Assembly: GCF_902499335.1 (NCBI RefSeq)
Contig: NZ_CABVQK010000016.1
Coordinates: 124,001-188,000, forward strand
Reading direction: 5' to 3'
Origin: Burkholderia lata
Lineage (GTDB): Bacteria; Pseudomonadota; Gammaproteobacteria; Burkholderiales; Burkholderiaceae
DNA length: 64,000 bases
Part shown: positions 43,474 to 52,587 of the stretch, one piece after another
Layout of the letters: each line of letters starts with the position of its first letter
How positions within the stretch are numbered: position 1 is the first letter of the stretch
The notes under the pieces: model-generated
The model's input: only the letters and a program-made list of their open reading frames with translations
Told to the model about the DNA's origin: nothing
Databases searched by the model: none
Translations under genes and position numbers: made by a program

Positions 43474-44400
43474 ATGAAACGACTTCCTTCCCTCAACGCG
43501 CTGCAGGTCTTCGACATCGTTGCCCGTCACGGCAGCTTCACGCGCGCCGCCGAGCACCTGTGCCTGACCCAGGGGGCCGTGAGCCGGCAGATCCTCGCGC
43601 TCGAGAGCTTCTATCAGTTCGCGCTGTTCAAGCGCACGCCCAAGGGGCTGACGCTGACGGCCGAAGGTGAACTCCTGTTGCCGACCGTGCGCGAAAGCTT
43701 CGCGCGCATCGAGGAGGTATCGATGCACCTCTCGCGCAGGCGTACCGAACTCGCCCTGAAGGTGCCGACCTGCATGATGCAGTGGATGCTGCCGCGCATC
43801 ATGCGGTTCCAGGCCGAGCATCCCGAACTCCAGGTGCAGATCACCACCACCTGGGATCATCAGGTCGACTTCCGCATGGAGCCGTTCGACGCCGCGGTGA
43901 TCTACGCGGCCGGCGCCGGCCCCGACATGCATGCGATCCCGTTGTTCGAAGAACGACTGACGCCGGTCTGCGCCCCGAGCCTGCCGGACCGGCAGCCGCT
44001 CGCGAGTCTCGACGACCTGGCCGGTCACACGTTGCTGCATCCGACCCGCGATCACCGGGACTGGAAGCGGTGGCTCGACCATGCGGGCGCACCGCACGTC
44101 GACTCGACGCGCGGCTTGAGCTTCGAAACGCTGGATCTCGCGACGCATGCGGCGATCGACGGCTACGGCGTCGCGATCGGCGACCGGACGCTCGCGGACG
44201 AAAGCGTGGCGGCGCACCGGCTGGTGATGCCGTTCGACATCTCGTTGCCGACGGGGATGGGCTATTACTTCGTGTATCCGGACGGGGCCGAACAGCAGCA
44301 GAAGATCCAGCTGTTCGGCGGCTGGATCTCGGACGAACGCAAGGGCGCGTCGGGTGGCGCACCTGCCGGCCTTGAAATCCCGACGCCCCGCATTGCCTGA
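43474..44400 (+). CDS. LysR-family regulator, GcvA-like
   Basis: A 308-aa LysR regulator. The N-terminal helix-turn-helix (LNALQVFDIVARHGSFTRAAEHLCLTQGAVSRQILALE) is of the GcvA branch and the remainder is the effector-binding domain. It lies 49 bases after the last transporter gene on the same strand, at the end of the guanidino locus. It is the natural candidate for the protein that binds the shared CATGC-N3-GCATG motif upstream of the decarboxylase and binding-protein genes. Confidence 0.9.
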   Translation: MKRLPSLNALQVFDIVARHGSFTRAAEHLCLTQGAVSRQILALESFYQFALFKRTPKGLTLTAEGELLLPTVRESFARIEEVSMHLSRRRTELALKVPTCMMQWMLPRIMRFQAEHPELQVQITTTWDHQVDFRMEPFDAAVIYAAGAGPDMHAIPLFEERLTPVCAPSLPDRQPLASLDDLAGHTLLHPTRDHRDWKRWLDHAGAPHVDSTRGLSFETLDLATHAAIDGYGVAIGDRTLADESVAAHRLVMPFDISLPTGMGYYFVYPDGAEQQQKIQLFGGWISDERKGASGGAPAGLEIPTPRIA

Positions 44401-44532
44401 CACATCGTGCTCCATCGGGGCAAAAACTGCACCCGGCGGCAAAACGTCCCCTGAAACAGATCGGTAAAGTGGCCAGCGGCTATTTGTAATGCATCACGGC
44501 CGCGCCTAAAACAACCGATTCAGGAGACGTAA

Positions 44533-46548
44533 ATGCAACGCTTCACGAGATCCGCCATGCGCCGGTCGGCATTGACCGCGTCGGGCACCGCGCTCACCCT
44601 GGGGCTGTTTGCCTGCGGCGGCGTCGACTCGCCTTCCACGCCTGTCACGCAACAGGACTTCGGCTATACGACGTTGAACCTGATCGCCAAGGACGGCCTG
44701 AAGTTCAAGGACATGAACAAGAGCGGTCAGCTCGAGCCGTACGAAGACTGGCGACTGAGTGCCGAAGTGCGGGCACGGGACCTGGTCGGCCGCCTCACGC
44801 TGGCCGAGAAAGCAGGCCTGATGATGCACGGCACCGCGCCGGTGCTGAACGACACGACCGGTTCAGGCACCGGCTCCGCTTACGATCTGGCAGCGCTCAA
44901 GACGCTCATCAATGAGCGGGGTGTCAACACCTATATCACGCGCATGAGTGCCGATGCGCACACCATGGCCGACCAGGCCAACCAGATTCAGACGCTGGCG
45001 GAGCAGTCGCGGCTCGGCATCCCGGTGTCGATCAGTTCCGACCCGCGCAACCATTTCCAGTACACGCTCGGCGCAAGCGCAGGCGGCAGCGGTTTCTCGC
45101 AGTGGCCTGAAACGCTCGGTTTCGCCGCGATCGGCGACGCGGCACTCACGCGAAAATTCGGCGATATCGCGCGCCAGGAGTATCGCGCGGTCGGCATGAC
45201 CGAAGCGCTGTCGCCGCAAGCCGACCTGGCGACCGAGCCGCGCTGGTCACGCATCAACGGCACCTTCGGCGAAGACGCCGATCTCGCGCGCACGCAGGTT
45301 CAGGCCTATATCGAAGGCTTCCAGGGCGGCAGCAACGGCATTCAGGCCAATAGCGTCATCGCCGTCGTCAAGCACTGGGCCGGATATGGCGCGCAGAAAC
45401 TCGGCTTCGACAGCCACAATTACTACGGCCGCTACGCGACCTACCCGGGCAACAACTTTGCGTATCACCTGAAGCCGTTCGAAGGCGCGTTCGCCGCCAA
45501 CGTCGGCTCGGTCATGCCGACCTATTCCGAACCGGACATGACGGTAACGGTCGACGGCATCACGCTGGAGCCCGTCGGCGGCGCTTACGACAAGGCGTTG
45601 CTGACCGACCTGCTGCGCGGGAAATACGGCTTCAAGGGCGTGATCGTGTCCGACTGGCTGATCGCCGACGACTGCGACGCGAATTGCATCAACGGCGTGT
45701 CGTCAGGGTCCCCGTCGTTCGTCGGACTGGGCATGCCCTGGGGGATGGAAGGCGCGACCCGCGTGCAGCGTTTCGCGCGGGCGGTCACCGCCGGCATCGA
45801 CCAGTTCGGCGGAGACGACGATCCGAGCGACCTCATCGACGCCGTCAACCGCGGGCAGCTGTCGGAAGACCGTTTGTCTGAATCCGCCTATCGCGTCCTG
45901 CTGCAGAAATTCCAGCAAGGCTTGTTCGACCATCCGTATGTCGATGCGGACGCAGCCGGCAAGATCGTCGGAAACGCCGACTTCCAGGCCCAGGCACTCG
46001 ATGCGCAGCGCCGCTCGATGGTGCTGCTGCAAAACAACGGCAAGCTGCTGCCGATGAGGGCGTCCGGCAAGAAAGCCTGGCTGTACGGCATCGATCCCGC
46101 GGTCGCACGCCAATATGGGTATCAGGTCGTCGATACGCCGCAAGCCGCGGACGTTGCAATTCTCCGCGTGAGCACGCCCTATCAAACGCTGCACCCGAAC
46201 TACATGTTCGGCTCGATGCAGCATGAAGGCAGTCTCGCGTTCGTCGACGGCAGTGCGGACTACGAGGCAATCAAGCAGGCCGCGCTTGCGCCGAAGTCGA
46301 TCGTCTCCGTGTACATGGATCGCCCCGCGATCCTGACCAACGTTCAGGACAAGGCCACCGCGATCCTCGCCAACTTCGGCGTGACCGATGCCGCGTTGTT
46401 CGACGTGCTGACGGGGAAAGGTCAACCGCAAGGGAAGCTGCCGTTCGAGTTGCCGTCGTCGATGGCGGAAGTCGCGGCGCAGCGGGAAGACGTGCCGCAC
46501 GATACCGCGCATCCGTTGTATCCGTTTGGATACGGTTTGACGTATTGA
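44533..46548 (+). CDS. Glycoside hydrolase family 3 lipoprotein (beta-glucosidase-like)
   Basis: A 671-aa exported GH3 enzyme. The signal peptide ends in a lipobox LFAC (Cys28), so it is probably a lipoprotein. Near residues 58-72 is a DMNKSGQLEPYED loop like a calcium-binding EF-hand, common in this GH3 branch. The catalytic nucleophile is Asp374 in GVIVSDWL, and the substrate motif KHWAGYG is the family KHF variant. A second domain runs to the end (GQPQGKLPFELPSSM, YPFGYGLTY). It would remove beta-linked sugars from oligosaccharides in the periplasm or at the cell surface. CAGGAGA precedes the ATG. It stands alone with a hairpin after it. Confidence 0.92.
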   Translation: MQRFTRSAMRRSALTASGTALTLGLFACGGVDSPSTPVTQQDFGYTTLNLIAKDGLKFKDMNKSGQLEPYEDWRLSAEVRARDLVGRLTLAEKAGLMMHGTAPVLNDTTGSGTGSAYDLAALKTLINERGVNTYITRMSADAHTMADQANQIQTLAEQSRLGIPVSISSDPRNHFQYTLGASAGGSGFSQWPETLGFAAIGDAALTRKFGDIARQEYRAVGMTEALSPQADLATEPRWSRINGTFGEDADLARTQVQAYIEGFQGGSNGIQANSVIAVVKHWAGYGAQKLGFDSHNYYGRYATYPGNNFAYHLKPFEGAFAANVGSVMPTYSEPDMTVTVDGITLEPVGGAYDKALLTDLLRGKYGFKGVIVSDWLIADDCDANCINGVSSGSPSFVGLGMPWGMEGATRVQRFARAVTAGIDQFGGDDDPSDLIDAVNRGQLSEDRLSESAYRVLLQKFQQGLFDHPYVDADAAGKIVGNADFQAQALDAQRRSMVLLQNNGKLLPMRASGKKAWLYGIDPAVARQYGYQVVDTPQAADVAILRVSTPYQTLHPNYMFGSMQHEGSLAFVDGSADYEAIKQAALAPKSIVSVYMDRPAILTNVQDKATAILANFGVTDAALFDVLTGKGQPQGKLPFELPSSMAEVAAQREDVPHDTAHPLYPFGYGLTY

Positions 46549-46562
46549 CGTTTGATGCGTTG

Positions 46563-46596
46563 TCGATGCCGGCTTGCTGAGTGTGGCCGGCATCGA
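46563..46596 (+). terminator. Strong hairpin after the GH3 gene
   Basis: A perfect 11-bp stem (TCGATGCCGGC / GCCGGCATCGA) with a 12-base loop starts 14 bases after the stop. It is not followed by a T run, so it may act with Rho or protect the mRNA end. Confidence 0.6.
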
Positions 46597-47050
46597 CCCC
46601 CTCGACGACTGGCGCACGCACAACGCCCGATCGACCTTCGATACGACATCACGGTTTCGCGACAGCTCGTAGCCGCTCGAAGGCGCTGCGCCCGTCGCTA
46701 CGACGACAGAGATCGATCCACACTGTAACTCGGCGTTCAGCGCGGCGTTGGAAAGCGCCGCGCTACTGCCACGGATAGTTGACCACGCCGCCAACCATCA
46801 CATTTCATTTAACCAAGGTTGCCCCGCATACCGGGAGCCAATATCGGCACGCCCCTTCGATCTGCCGCTTCGAGGATGATTTTCGTCCGCCAGCACAATC
46901 ACTAAATGGACACCAAGTAGCGGAAACAGTGAGCGCTGGCGAAAGTCCGCGAGATTTCAAGGCCTGCTACGCCGCAGTGCCTCGCCACAAATCCTCTGCT
47001 GTGGATAAAAAGGCAGCCCCAACTCGAACACGGCCATGCAGTCCTTGCGG
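46597..47050. other. Intergenic region without a recognisable gene
   Basis: About 450 bases, less GC-rich than the surrounding genes, between the GH3 gene and the end of a convergent LysR gene. Open frames exist on both strands, but none looks like a known family or has a good ribosome site. It may be decayed sequence. Confidence 0.5.
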
Positions 47051-47941
47051 CTACCGCCTCTCGCCGAACCGTTGGACTGCAAACTCCAGAAAGCTCCGCA
47101 GCTTCGGCGTCATCTGCCGGTCTGATGCGTACAGCGCATGCAGCGCACGAGCCGGCGGCTCGTACTCGGGCAGAAGCCGTACCAGTCGTCCTGCCGCAAT
47201 TTCGTCCTCCACCAGTTCATACGGCTGCAGCAGGACGCCCATGCCTGCGACTGCCGTCGAGCGCAGCGCTTCTCCGCTATTGGTGGAGAAGCGGCCTTTG
47301 ATCGGCACGGACACCCGCCCATCCGGGCCGTCGAAGGTCCACTGGGTACGCAGCGCAGTGTGCGAGAACACGAGACATTCGTGCTTCGCAAGATCCTCCG
47401 GACTGCGTATCTTTTCCGCAGACCTGATGTAATCGGGTGCCGCACAGAGCACCAGGCGATACCAACCCAGGCGCCTCGCAATCAAGCTGCTGTCGGGAAG
47501 ATCGCCCGTTCGGAAGACGACATCGAAACCTTCTTCCACCAGGTCGACCGTGCGATTGGAAAGGTTGAGGTCCACCGAAACCTCCGGATGTTGTCGGAGG
47601 TATTCGGGAATCTCGGGCGCGAGCCCATGACTCCCGAAGGTGATGGGCGCGCTGATGCGCAGCCTGCCTCTCGGTTCCGATCGCGTTTCCGCCATGAGCG
47701 CCTCGGCCGCTTCCATCTCGGCGAGGATGCTTTTCGCACGCTCGTAAAACAGCTGGCCACTGTCGGTAAGGCTTTGCCGGCGTGTCGTTCTACTCAGCAG
47801 TTTGATACCCAGCCCTTCTTCCAGCGCGCGTATCTGTTTGCCGGCCAGTTGCGGCGACATATTCATTTCGTTGGCGGCTGACGAGATCGAACCCGCTTCG
47901 ACGGCCCTGACGAAGACCTTCATGCATGCCAGTCTGTCCAT
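47051..47941 (-). CDS. LysR-family regulator
   Basis: A 296-aa LysR regulator with the N-terminal helix-turn-helix (MKVFVRAVEAGSISSAANEMNMSPQLAGKQIRALE) and a LysR substrate domain (PRGRLRISAPITFGSHGLAPEIPEYL), of the common CrgA-like branch. It is divergent from a secreted alpha/beta hydrolase with a 132-base gap, and an inverted repeat with T-N11-A form begins right at its start codon, suggesting control of both genes. Confidence 0.93.
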   Translation of the reverse strand: MDRLACMKVFVRAVEAGSISSAANEMNMSPQLAGKQIRALEEGLGIKLLSRTTRRQSLTDSGQLFYERAKSILAEMEAAEALMAETRSEPRGRLRISAPITFGSHGLAPEIPEYLRQHPEVSVDLNLSNRTVDLVEEGFDVVFRTGDLPDSSLIARRLGWYRLVLCAAPDYIRSAEKIRSPEDLAKHECLVFSHTALRTQWTFDGPDGRVSVPIKGRFSTNSGEALRSTAVAGMGVLLQPYELVEDEIAAGRLVRLLPEYEPPARALHALYASDRQMTPKLRSFLEFAVQRFGERR

Positions 47942-47960
47942 TAGAAATATTTTGTTTCTA
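47942..47960. promoter_or_regulatory. LysR-type operator at the regulator start
   Basis: TAGAAA-TATTTTG-TTTCTA is an inverted repeat that fits the LysR T-N11-A form and touches the ATG of the leftward LysR gene. Binding would block that gene and could activate the rightward hydrolase gene. Confidence 0.5.
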
Positions 47961-48073
47961 GTATGGAAATGATACGCAAATTGTACTCAATTTGTTTCAT
48001 GTCTAAAGTGCAATCTCGCTGTCGGCGCGATGTTGCCCGGCGGCTTCCTCAGACCCATCTCCAAGGAAATCAG

Positions 48074-48850
48074 ATGTCCATCTCAAAGGCAGCGATCGTC
48101 GCTGCCGCGCTCGGGAGCGCAGCAGTCGTTTCGAATTCCACGTCCGCCGTTGCGGCAGAAGTACAGAAACCCACCGTCGTACTCGTTCATGGGGCGTTTG
48201 CGGACGGTTCGACATGGAACAAGGTCATTCCCCTGCTTCAGGAAAAAGGACTGAACGTCGTTGCCGTGCAAAATCCGCTGAGTTCGCTGGCCGACGACGT
48301 CAAGGCAACGCAACGCGTTCTCGACCAGCAAACGGGCCCGGTCGTTCTCGTGGCTCATTCGTGGGGCGGTGCGGTCATTACTCAGGCAGGAGAGCGGGAC
48401 AACGTCAAAGCCCTCGTCTATGTAGCTGCATTCGCTCCGTCCGAAGGACAGTCGGTTGCCGATGTTTCGAAGGACTACCCGACTCCGTCCGGCTTCAGCC
48501 ACATCGTTGCGGATAAGGACGGGTTTCTGACCTTGAGCCTGGAGGGCGTGCAAAAGCATCTCGCGCAGGACGTTCCGGCGGAACAAACGAGGCTGATGTA
48601 TGCAACGCAAACGCCTACCCGCGGCAAGAACTTCGAGGAGAAGGTGACGGCCGCGGCCTGGAAAACGAAGCCGTCCTGGTACGTGGTCAGCGAGCAAGAC
48701 CACATGCTTGACCCGGCTTTGCAGGTTGCCATGGCGAAGAAGATTTCAGCGCATGTCACGACGCTGCGCGCAAGCCATGCGCCGCACTTGTCGCAGCCGT
48801 CCGACATCGCCAAAGTGATCCTCGACGCGACCGCAGCCGTTTCGAAGTAA
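48074..48850 (+). CDS. Exported alpha/beta hydrolase (salicylate-esterase-like)
   Basis: A 258-aa alpha/beta hydrolase with a signal peptide ending in AVAA (about residue 28), the oxyanion VLVHGAFADGSTW, the nucleophile elbow AHSWGG (Ser96) and a final His in ASHAPHLSQP. The group acts on small esters. AAGGA precedes the ATG at 48074; the longer open frame reaches into the control region and was not used. It is divergent from a LysR gene, the likely regulator. Confidence 0.9.
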   Translation: MSISKAAIVAAALGSAAVVSNSTSAVAAEVQKPTVVLVHGAFADGSTWNKVIPLLQEKGLNVVAVQNPLSSLADDVKATQRVLDQQTGPVVLVAHSWGGAVITQAGERDNVKALVYVAAFAPSEGQSVADVSKDYPTPSGFSHIVADKDGFLTLSLEGVQKHLAQDVPAEQTRLMYATQTPTRGKNFEEKVTAAAWKTKPSWYVVSEQDHMLDPALQVAMAKKISAHVTTLRASHAPHLSQPSDIAKVILDATAAVSK

Positions 48851-48898
48851 ATGTCGCTCCGGCGGCAAAACGGACAGGCGCGAAGCCGCGCAGTCGTC

Positions 48899-48945
48899 GA
48901 CATCGCCGCAGCCGCGCCGCGACATCCCCGGATCCCGGCGATGTC
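48899..48945 (+). terminator. Long-loop hairpin after the alpha/beta hydrolase
   Basis: GACATCGCCG and CGGCGATGTC pair perfectly over 10 bp with a 27-base loop, 48 bases after the stop. No T run follows; a weak terminator candidate or a decayed protein-binding site. Confidence 0.35.
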
Positions 48946-49075
48946 CGGTCACGGTCGCGGAGGATGTCCGCGAACGAGCAACGACGTCGCGACTTCAGCC
49001 CGGAAATCCGCGAAATGTCACGCCCCCGCGAAGTCGAGGTGGCTCGAAGCCTCACCATCGCGCCAGGCACCACGG

Positions 49076-49990
49076 CTATGCATCTCGCATGAACAGTGCT
49101 GCGTTTTCCTGGACCGCCTTCGCGATAAAGTTGGCCACCACTCGAATATGCGCGGCCTTGCGATGATCCTCATGCACGTGCATGTGGAACGAACGCGTCA
49201 GGCTGAACTCGGCGGGAAGCACCGCCACGAGATTCGGAAGCGACTCGGCAACATAGGCCGGCAGGACCCCGAGGCCGTGTCCGGCCGCGGTTGCGAAGAC
49301 TTGGGGTAACAGTGCCGAGCTCCGTATCCGTGGCTGAATATCTGCATCCATGACGTGCAGATAGTTCAGCTCCGGCGCGAAAAGGCCCTCTTCGACGTAG
49401 CCGATAAAGGGATGCTTCCTGAAGTCCTGGATTGCGTTGATTGGTCCCGCACGATCGAGGTAGGTTCTGGAACCGTACACGAACATCCGGTAATCGGTGA
49501 GCCGCCGTGACGCCACCCGGAGATGCTGCGCGCCGGACAGGCTGACCGCAATATCCGCTTCCTGCTTCCACAAGCTGAAGATCCTTGGCGCGGCGAGGAT
49601 TTCAATCTCCAGACGCGGGTGCAGTGCGGTCAGCTCATGAACGCGCGGCGCAAGGAAGATCGAACCAAAACCATCAGGGGCGCCGATACGCACGATCCCT
49701 TCCACCCCATCGGTATCGGCAGCCGCGATCGCGCGCGACGCATGAAACGCACGCTCGATTCCCTGCACGACCTCGAGTACACGCGCCCCTTCCGGCGTGA
49801 GAACATAACCTGTCGTGCTTTTGTGAAACAGCCGGCTGTTCAGTACGGTTTCCAGCGCGCGAATTCTTCGGGACACCGTTGTGTGCTCCGTGCCGAGTCG
49901 CTCCGCAGCGGCGGAAAGCGTTCCGGTTTGCGCGACGGCAAGAAAGTAGCGATAGTCGTCCCAGTTTTCCGATAACTTTCTGGCTGCCAC
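49076..49990 (-). CDS. LysR-family regulator
   Basis: A 304-aa LysR regulator (WDDYRYFLAVAQTGTLSAAAERLGTEHTTVSRRIRALE helix-turn-helix, then the effector domain). The start is a GTG with GAAGG six bases ahead. It is the last of three same-strand genes (quinone oxidoreductase-like enzyme, LysR, LysR). Its target cannot be read from the sequence. Confidence 0.92.
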   Translation of the reverse strand: MAARKLSENWDDYRYFLAVAQTGTLSAAAERLGTEHTTVSRRIRALETVLNSRLFHKSTTGYVLTPEGARVLEVVQGIERAFHASRAIAAADTDGVEGIVRIGAPDGFGSIFLAPRVHELTALHPRLEIEILAAPRIFSLWKQEADIAVSLSGAQHLRVASRRLTDYRMFVYGSRTYLDRAGPINAIQDFRKHPFIGYVEEGLFAPELNYLHVMDADIQPRIRSSALLPQVFATAAGHGLGVLPAYVAESLPNLVAVLPAEFSLTRSFHMHVHEDHRKAAHIRVVANFIAKAVQENAALFMRDA

Positions 49991-50042
49991 GATGCACCTT
50001 CGTCGACTACGCGGTCGTTCCCGAGGCAGCGTCCCGCCGATT

Positions 50043-50984
50043 TCACGTCGATGCCCACGGCGGCTTTGGCGTGAACTGCGCCTCGATCCATTGCTTGAAC
50101 AGCTTCAACTTCGCCGGCGTGTGCTTGATCGACGGCGTCACCAGGTACACGCCCGAACGCTCGTCGAGATGCCATTGCGGCAGCACCCTGACGAGCCGCC
50201 CCGATGCAAGATCTCTGCTCATCAGCCAGTCGCCGCCAGCCACGATGCCCACCCCTCGCACCGCGGCGAGAAGCAACGTCGAGTTCTCGTTGCTGGAGAG
50301 GTTGCCGCGCACGGTGACCGTCTCCGTCTGGCTTCCGTTCGAGAGCTTCCAAGCGGGATAGGTGGCAAGACCGGTGAACCCGAGACAATTGTGGCGACTC
50401 AAATCACGCGGCGTTTCCGGTACACCGCGCGCCCGCAAATACGCCGGCGAAGCACAGAGGATCCGTTGGTGGTCGCAGAGCTTCCTGGCGCGTAGAAGGC
50501 TGTCGCTCAGGCTGCCTACACGAATCGCCGCGTCGAAACCCTCGCCGATGATGTCCGCGAACTGCTCCGAGTATTCCACGTGAACGATCAGATCGGGATT
50601 GGCCAACGCAAACTCGGCAATCAATGGCGCCAGCCACATCCGCCCGAGCGCGCTCGGGAAGGCGAGACGAAGCGACCCCGTCGCCCGTATCGCCGATTCA
50701 GAGACTTCCCGTTCAGCGTCCGTCAGTACCGCCTCCGCTTCGCGCAATCGCTGGATGAAGCGCGCGCCCGCTTCGGTAAAGCGGACATGCCGTGTCGATC
50801 GCTCGACCAGCCGGACGCCGAGCCTCGCCTCGAGCTCCGAGACACGCTTCGAAATCACGGTCGGATGTCGTTGCAGAATCTTCCCGGCCTGCGCAAACGT
50901 ACCGCCGTCATGCAAGGCCAGCAGCGCTCCGATTTGATCCGCGTACTGACTTCCGAATGCACTCATCGTTGTGGCAGATGTCAT
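50043..50984 (-). CDS. LysR-family regulator
   Basis: A 313-aa LysR regulator with a helix-turn-helix LHDGGTFAQAGKILQRHPTVISKRVSELE and the usual effector domain. Start at 50984; an ATG six codons later is possible, and neither has a good ribosome site. It begins 30 bases after the end of the quinone-oxidoreductase-like gene on the same strand and is probably co-transcribed with it. Confidence 0.91.
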   Translation of the reverse strand: MTSATTMSAFGSQYADQIGALLALHDGGTFAQAGKILQRHPTVISKRVSELEARLGVRLVERSTRHVRFTEAGARFIQRLREAEAVLTDAEREVSESAIRATGSLRLAFPSALGRMWLAPLIAEFALANPDLIVHVEYSEQFADIIGEGFDAAIRVGSLSDSLLRARKLCDHQRILCASPAYLRARGVPETPRDLSRHNCLGFTGLATYPAWKLSNGSQTETVTVRGNLSSNENSTLLLAAVRGVGIVAGGDWLMSRDLASGRLVRVLPQWHLDERSGVYLVTPSIKHTPAKLKLFKQWIEAQFTPKPPWAST

Positions 50985-51014
50985 ACGTCGCCGTTGAATC
51001 GGCTCCCGGTGATT

Positions 51015-51989
51015 TCAGGGTTTCAGTATAACGGCCCCTTCCGTCTTACCCTGCTGCAGCAGTGCGTGGGCTTTCCGCACATCGGCGAGCGGGAATAGGT
51101 GCCGCGGATTGGCGTGGATGAATCCCGCCCGGATCGCATCGAGCACTGCATGCGCACGCTGGCGATACACGTCGGCCGACGCCGTATGCGCTGCCAGCGA
51201 CGGGCGAGTCAGGTACAGGGAACCCTTTGCGTTCAACGTCGACACGCTGACGGGCGACGGTGCACCGGAGGTCGCGCCGAACGAAACCATGAGCCCTCGC
51301 GGACGAAGACAGTCGAGCGATGCATCGAAAGACACCTTCCCCACACCGTCGTACACCACCTCCGCTTTCCGGCCTTCGGTGAGGTCGGTCACCTGTTCGC
51401 CCAGCGTCGCCGCGTCGAACACCAGCACATGATCGCAACCGGCCTGGCGCGCACGCTCGACACTCCCGGGTCGCGACACGACGCCAATGACATGCGCGCC
51501 CAGATGCTTGGCCCAAGGCACCATGATCTGGCCGAGCGCTCCGGCTGCGCCGTAGATGACGACGACACTGCCGTCGCGAACCGGAAAGGTCGTGGTCAGC
51601 AGATACTGCGCGGTGATCCCCTTGAACAGCACGGCAGCCGCGTCGTCAAAACTGACGGCGTCCGGAAGCGCAACCAGTCGCTCCGCCGGATATCGTCTGC
51701 CGCTTGCATAGGCGCCCAGCGGGCCGGTTGCATAACCGACACGGTCCCCCACGCGGAAATCGACGACGCCATCGCCCACCGCAGCAACGATGCCGGCCCC
51801 CTCGAGACCGAGGCCCGACGGAAGCGTCACCGGCGCATCTCCCCGGCGTTGACTGAGATCGAGCGGGTTGACGCCGATCGCCTCTTGCTCGAGCCAGACT
51901 TCACCCGGCCCCGGGCTCTCGCGGCCGACCTCGAGACATTCCAGCACTTCCACGTCGCCTGTTCCAGCGATCCGAACCGTCACTGCCAT
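51015..51989 (-). CDS. Quinone oxidoreductase-like (QOR) medium-chain reductase
   Basis: A 324-aa zinc-independent medium-chain dehydrogenase/reductase of the NADPH:quinone reductase type. It shows GLGLEGAGIVAAVGDGV, the nucleotide motif YGAAGALGQIMVPWAKHLGA, and SRPGSVERARQAG. The zinc-ligand Cys and His of alcohol dehydrogenases are absent. It would reduce quinones or enones with NADPH. AAGGAGC seven bases ahead fixes the ATG at 51989; the open frame runs 33 codons further. Confidence 0.9.
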   Translation of the reverse strand: MAVTVRIAGTGDVEVLECLEVGRESPGPGEVWLEQEAIGVNPLDLSQRRGDAPVTLPSGLGLEGAGIVAAVGDGVVDFRVGDRVGYATGPLGAYASGRRYPAERLVALPDAVSFDDAAAVLFKGITAQYLLTTTFPVRDGSVVVIYGAAGALGQIMVPWAKHLGAHVIGVVSRPGSVERARQAGCDHVLVFDAATLGEQVTDLTEGRKAEVVYDGVGKVSFDASLDCLRPRGLMVSFGATSGAPSPVSVSTLNAKGSLYLTRPSLAAHTASADVYRQRAHAVLDAIRAGFIHANPRHLFPLADVRKAHALLQQGKTEGAVILKP

Positions 51990-52222
51990 TCGTCTGCTCC
52001 TTGTATTCCGTGAATGAAGCCATCTGCATCTACAGTAAGCACTCGAACCGCGATGATCAATAGCAGCCCATGCAGGGTTGTGCTGCACGTGTTGCAGGAA
52101 TGCCGCTCGAGTCGGGCGCGCGGGAGCACGCCGTCGTATCCGTCCCGAGTCTGATCGAAGAGCCGGGATGCCGGCAGGCGTCGCGAGACGATTACGGTTC
52201 GCGCGATACCCGCCGAAATGGC

Positions 52223-52498
52223 TCAGATCGCCTTGATGAACGGATGCACGGCGACGTCTTTCCAGACCTGGTTGACGTGGAACGGGTCGCCTGCCGCAAA
52301 GGCACGCGCCTCATCGAGATCGCGCGCGTCGACCAGCAGCATGCTGCCGATCCGCCGCTCACCTGCCACGTCGGTCAGCGGTCCGGCAACAACGATCGGA
52401 ACGGGTGCTGACGCAAGATAGGCACGATGCGCCGCATAGTGCTGGTCACGTGCGTACGGCTTCGCCGGATCATCCAGGCAATAGATGACGAAATGCAT
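52223..52498 (-). CDS. YciI-family protein
   Basis: A 91-aa single-domain protein of the YCII family (alpha-beta barrel dimer): MHFVIYCLDDP start, then VVAGPLTDVAGERRIGSMLLVDARDLDEARAFAAGDPFH. Members are small enzymes or accessory proteins of catabolic operons, often with a conserved His/Asp pair. AAGGAG precedes the ATG. It lies 89 bases after the methylmalonate-semialdehyde dehydrogenase gene and is probably in its transcript. Confidence 0.88.
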   Translation of the reverse strand: MHFVIYCLDDPAKPYARDQHYAAHRAYLASAPVPIVVAGPLTDVAGERRIGSMLLVDARDLDEARAFAAGDPFHVNQVWKDVAVHPFIKAI

Positions 52499-52587
52499 GA
52501 TGTCGCTCCTTTTCGTAGCAGTGGGCCGGGCAACGCAACCCGCGCGAGCGGTTCGTTCGCCCGCCCCCCCGGCCTTGCTGCGTTCCG

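Noticed and set aside
46620..46794. Leftward reading that spells a protein-like stretch beyond the GH3 gene
   Set aside because: It continues as an antisense frame of the GH3 gene and has no family match I can defend.
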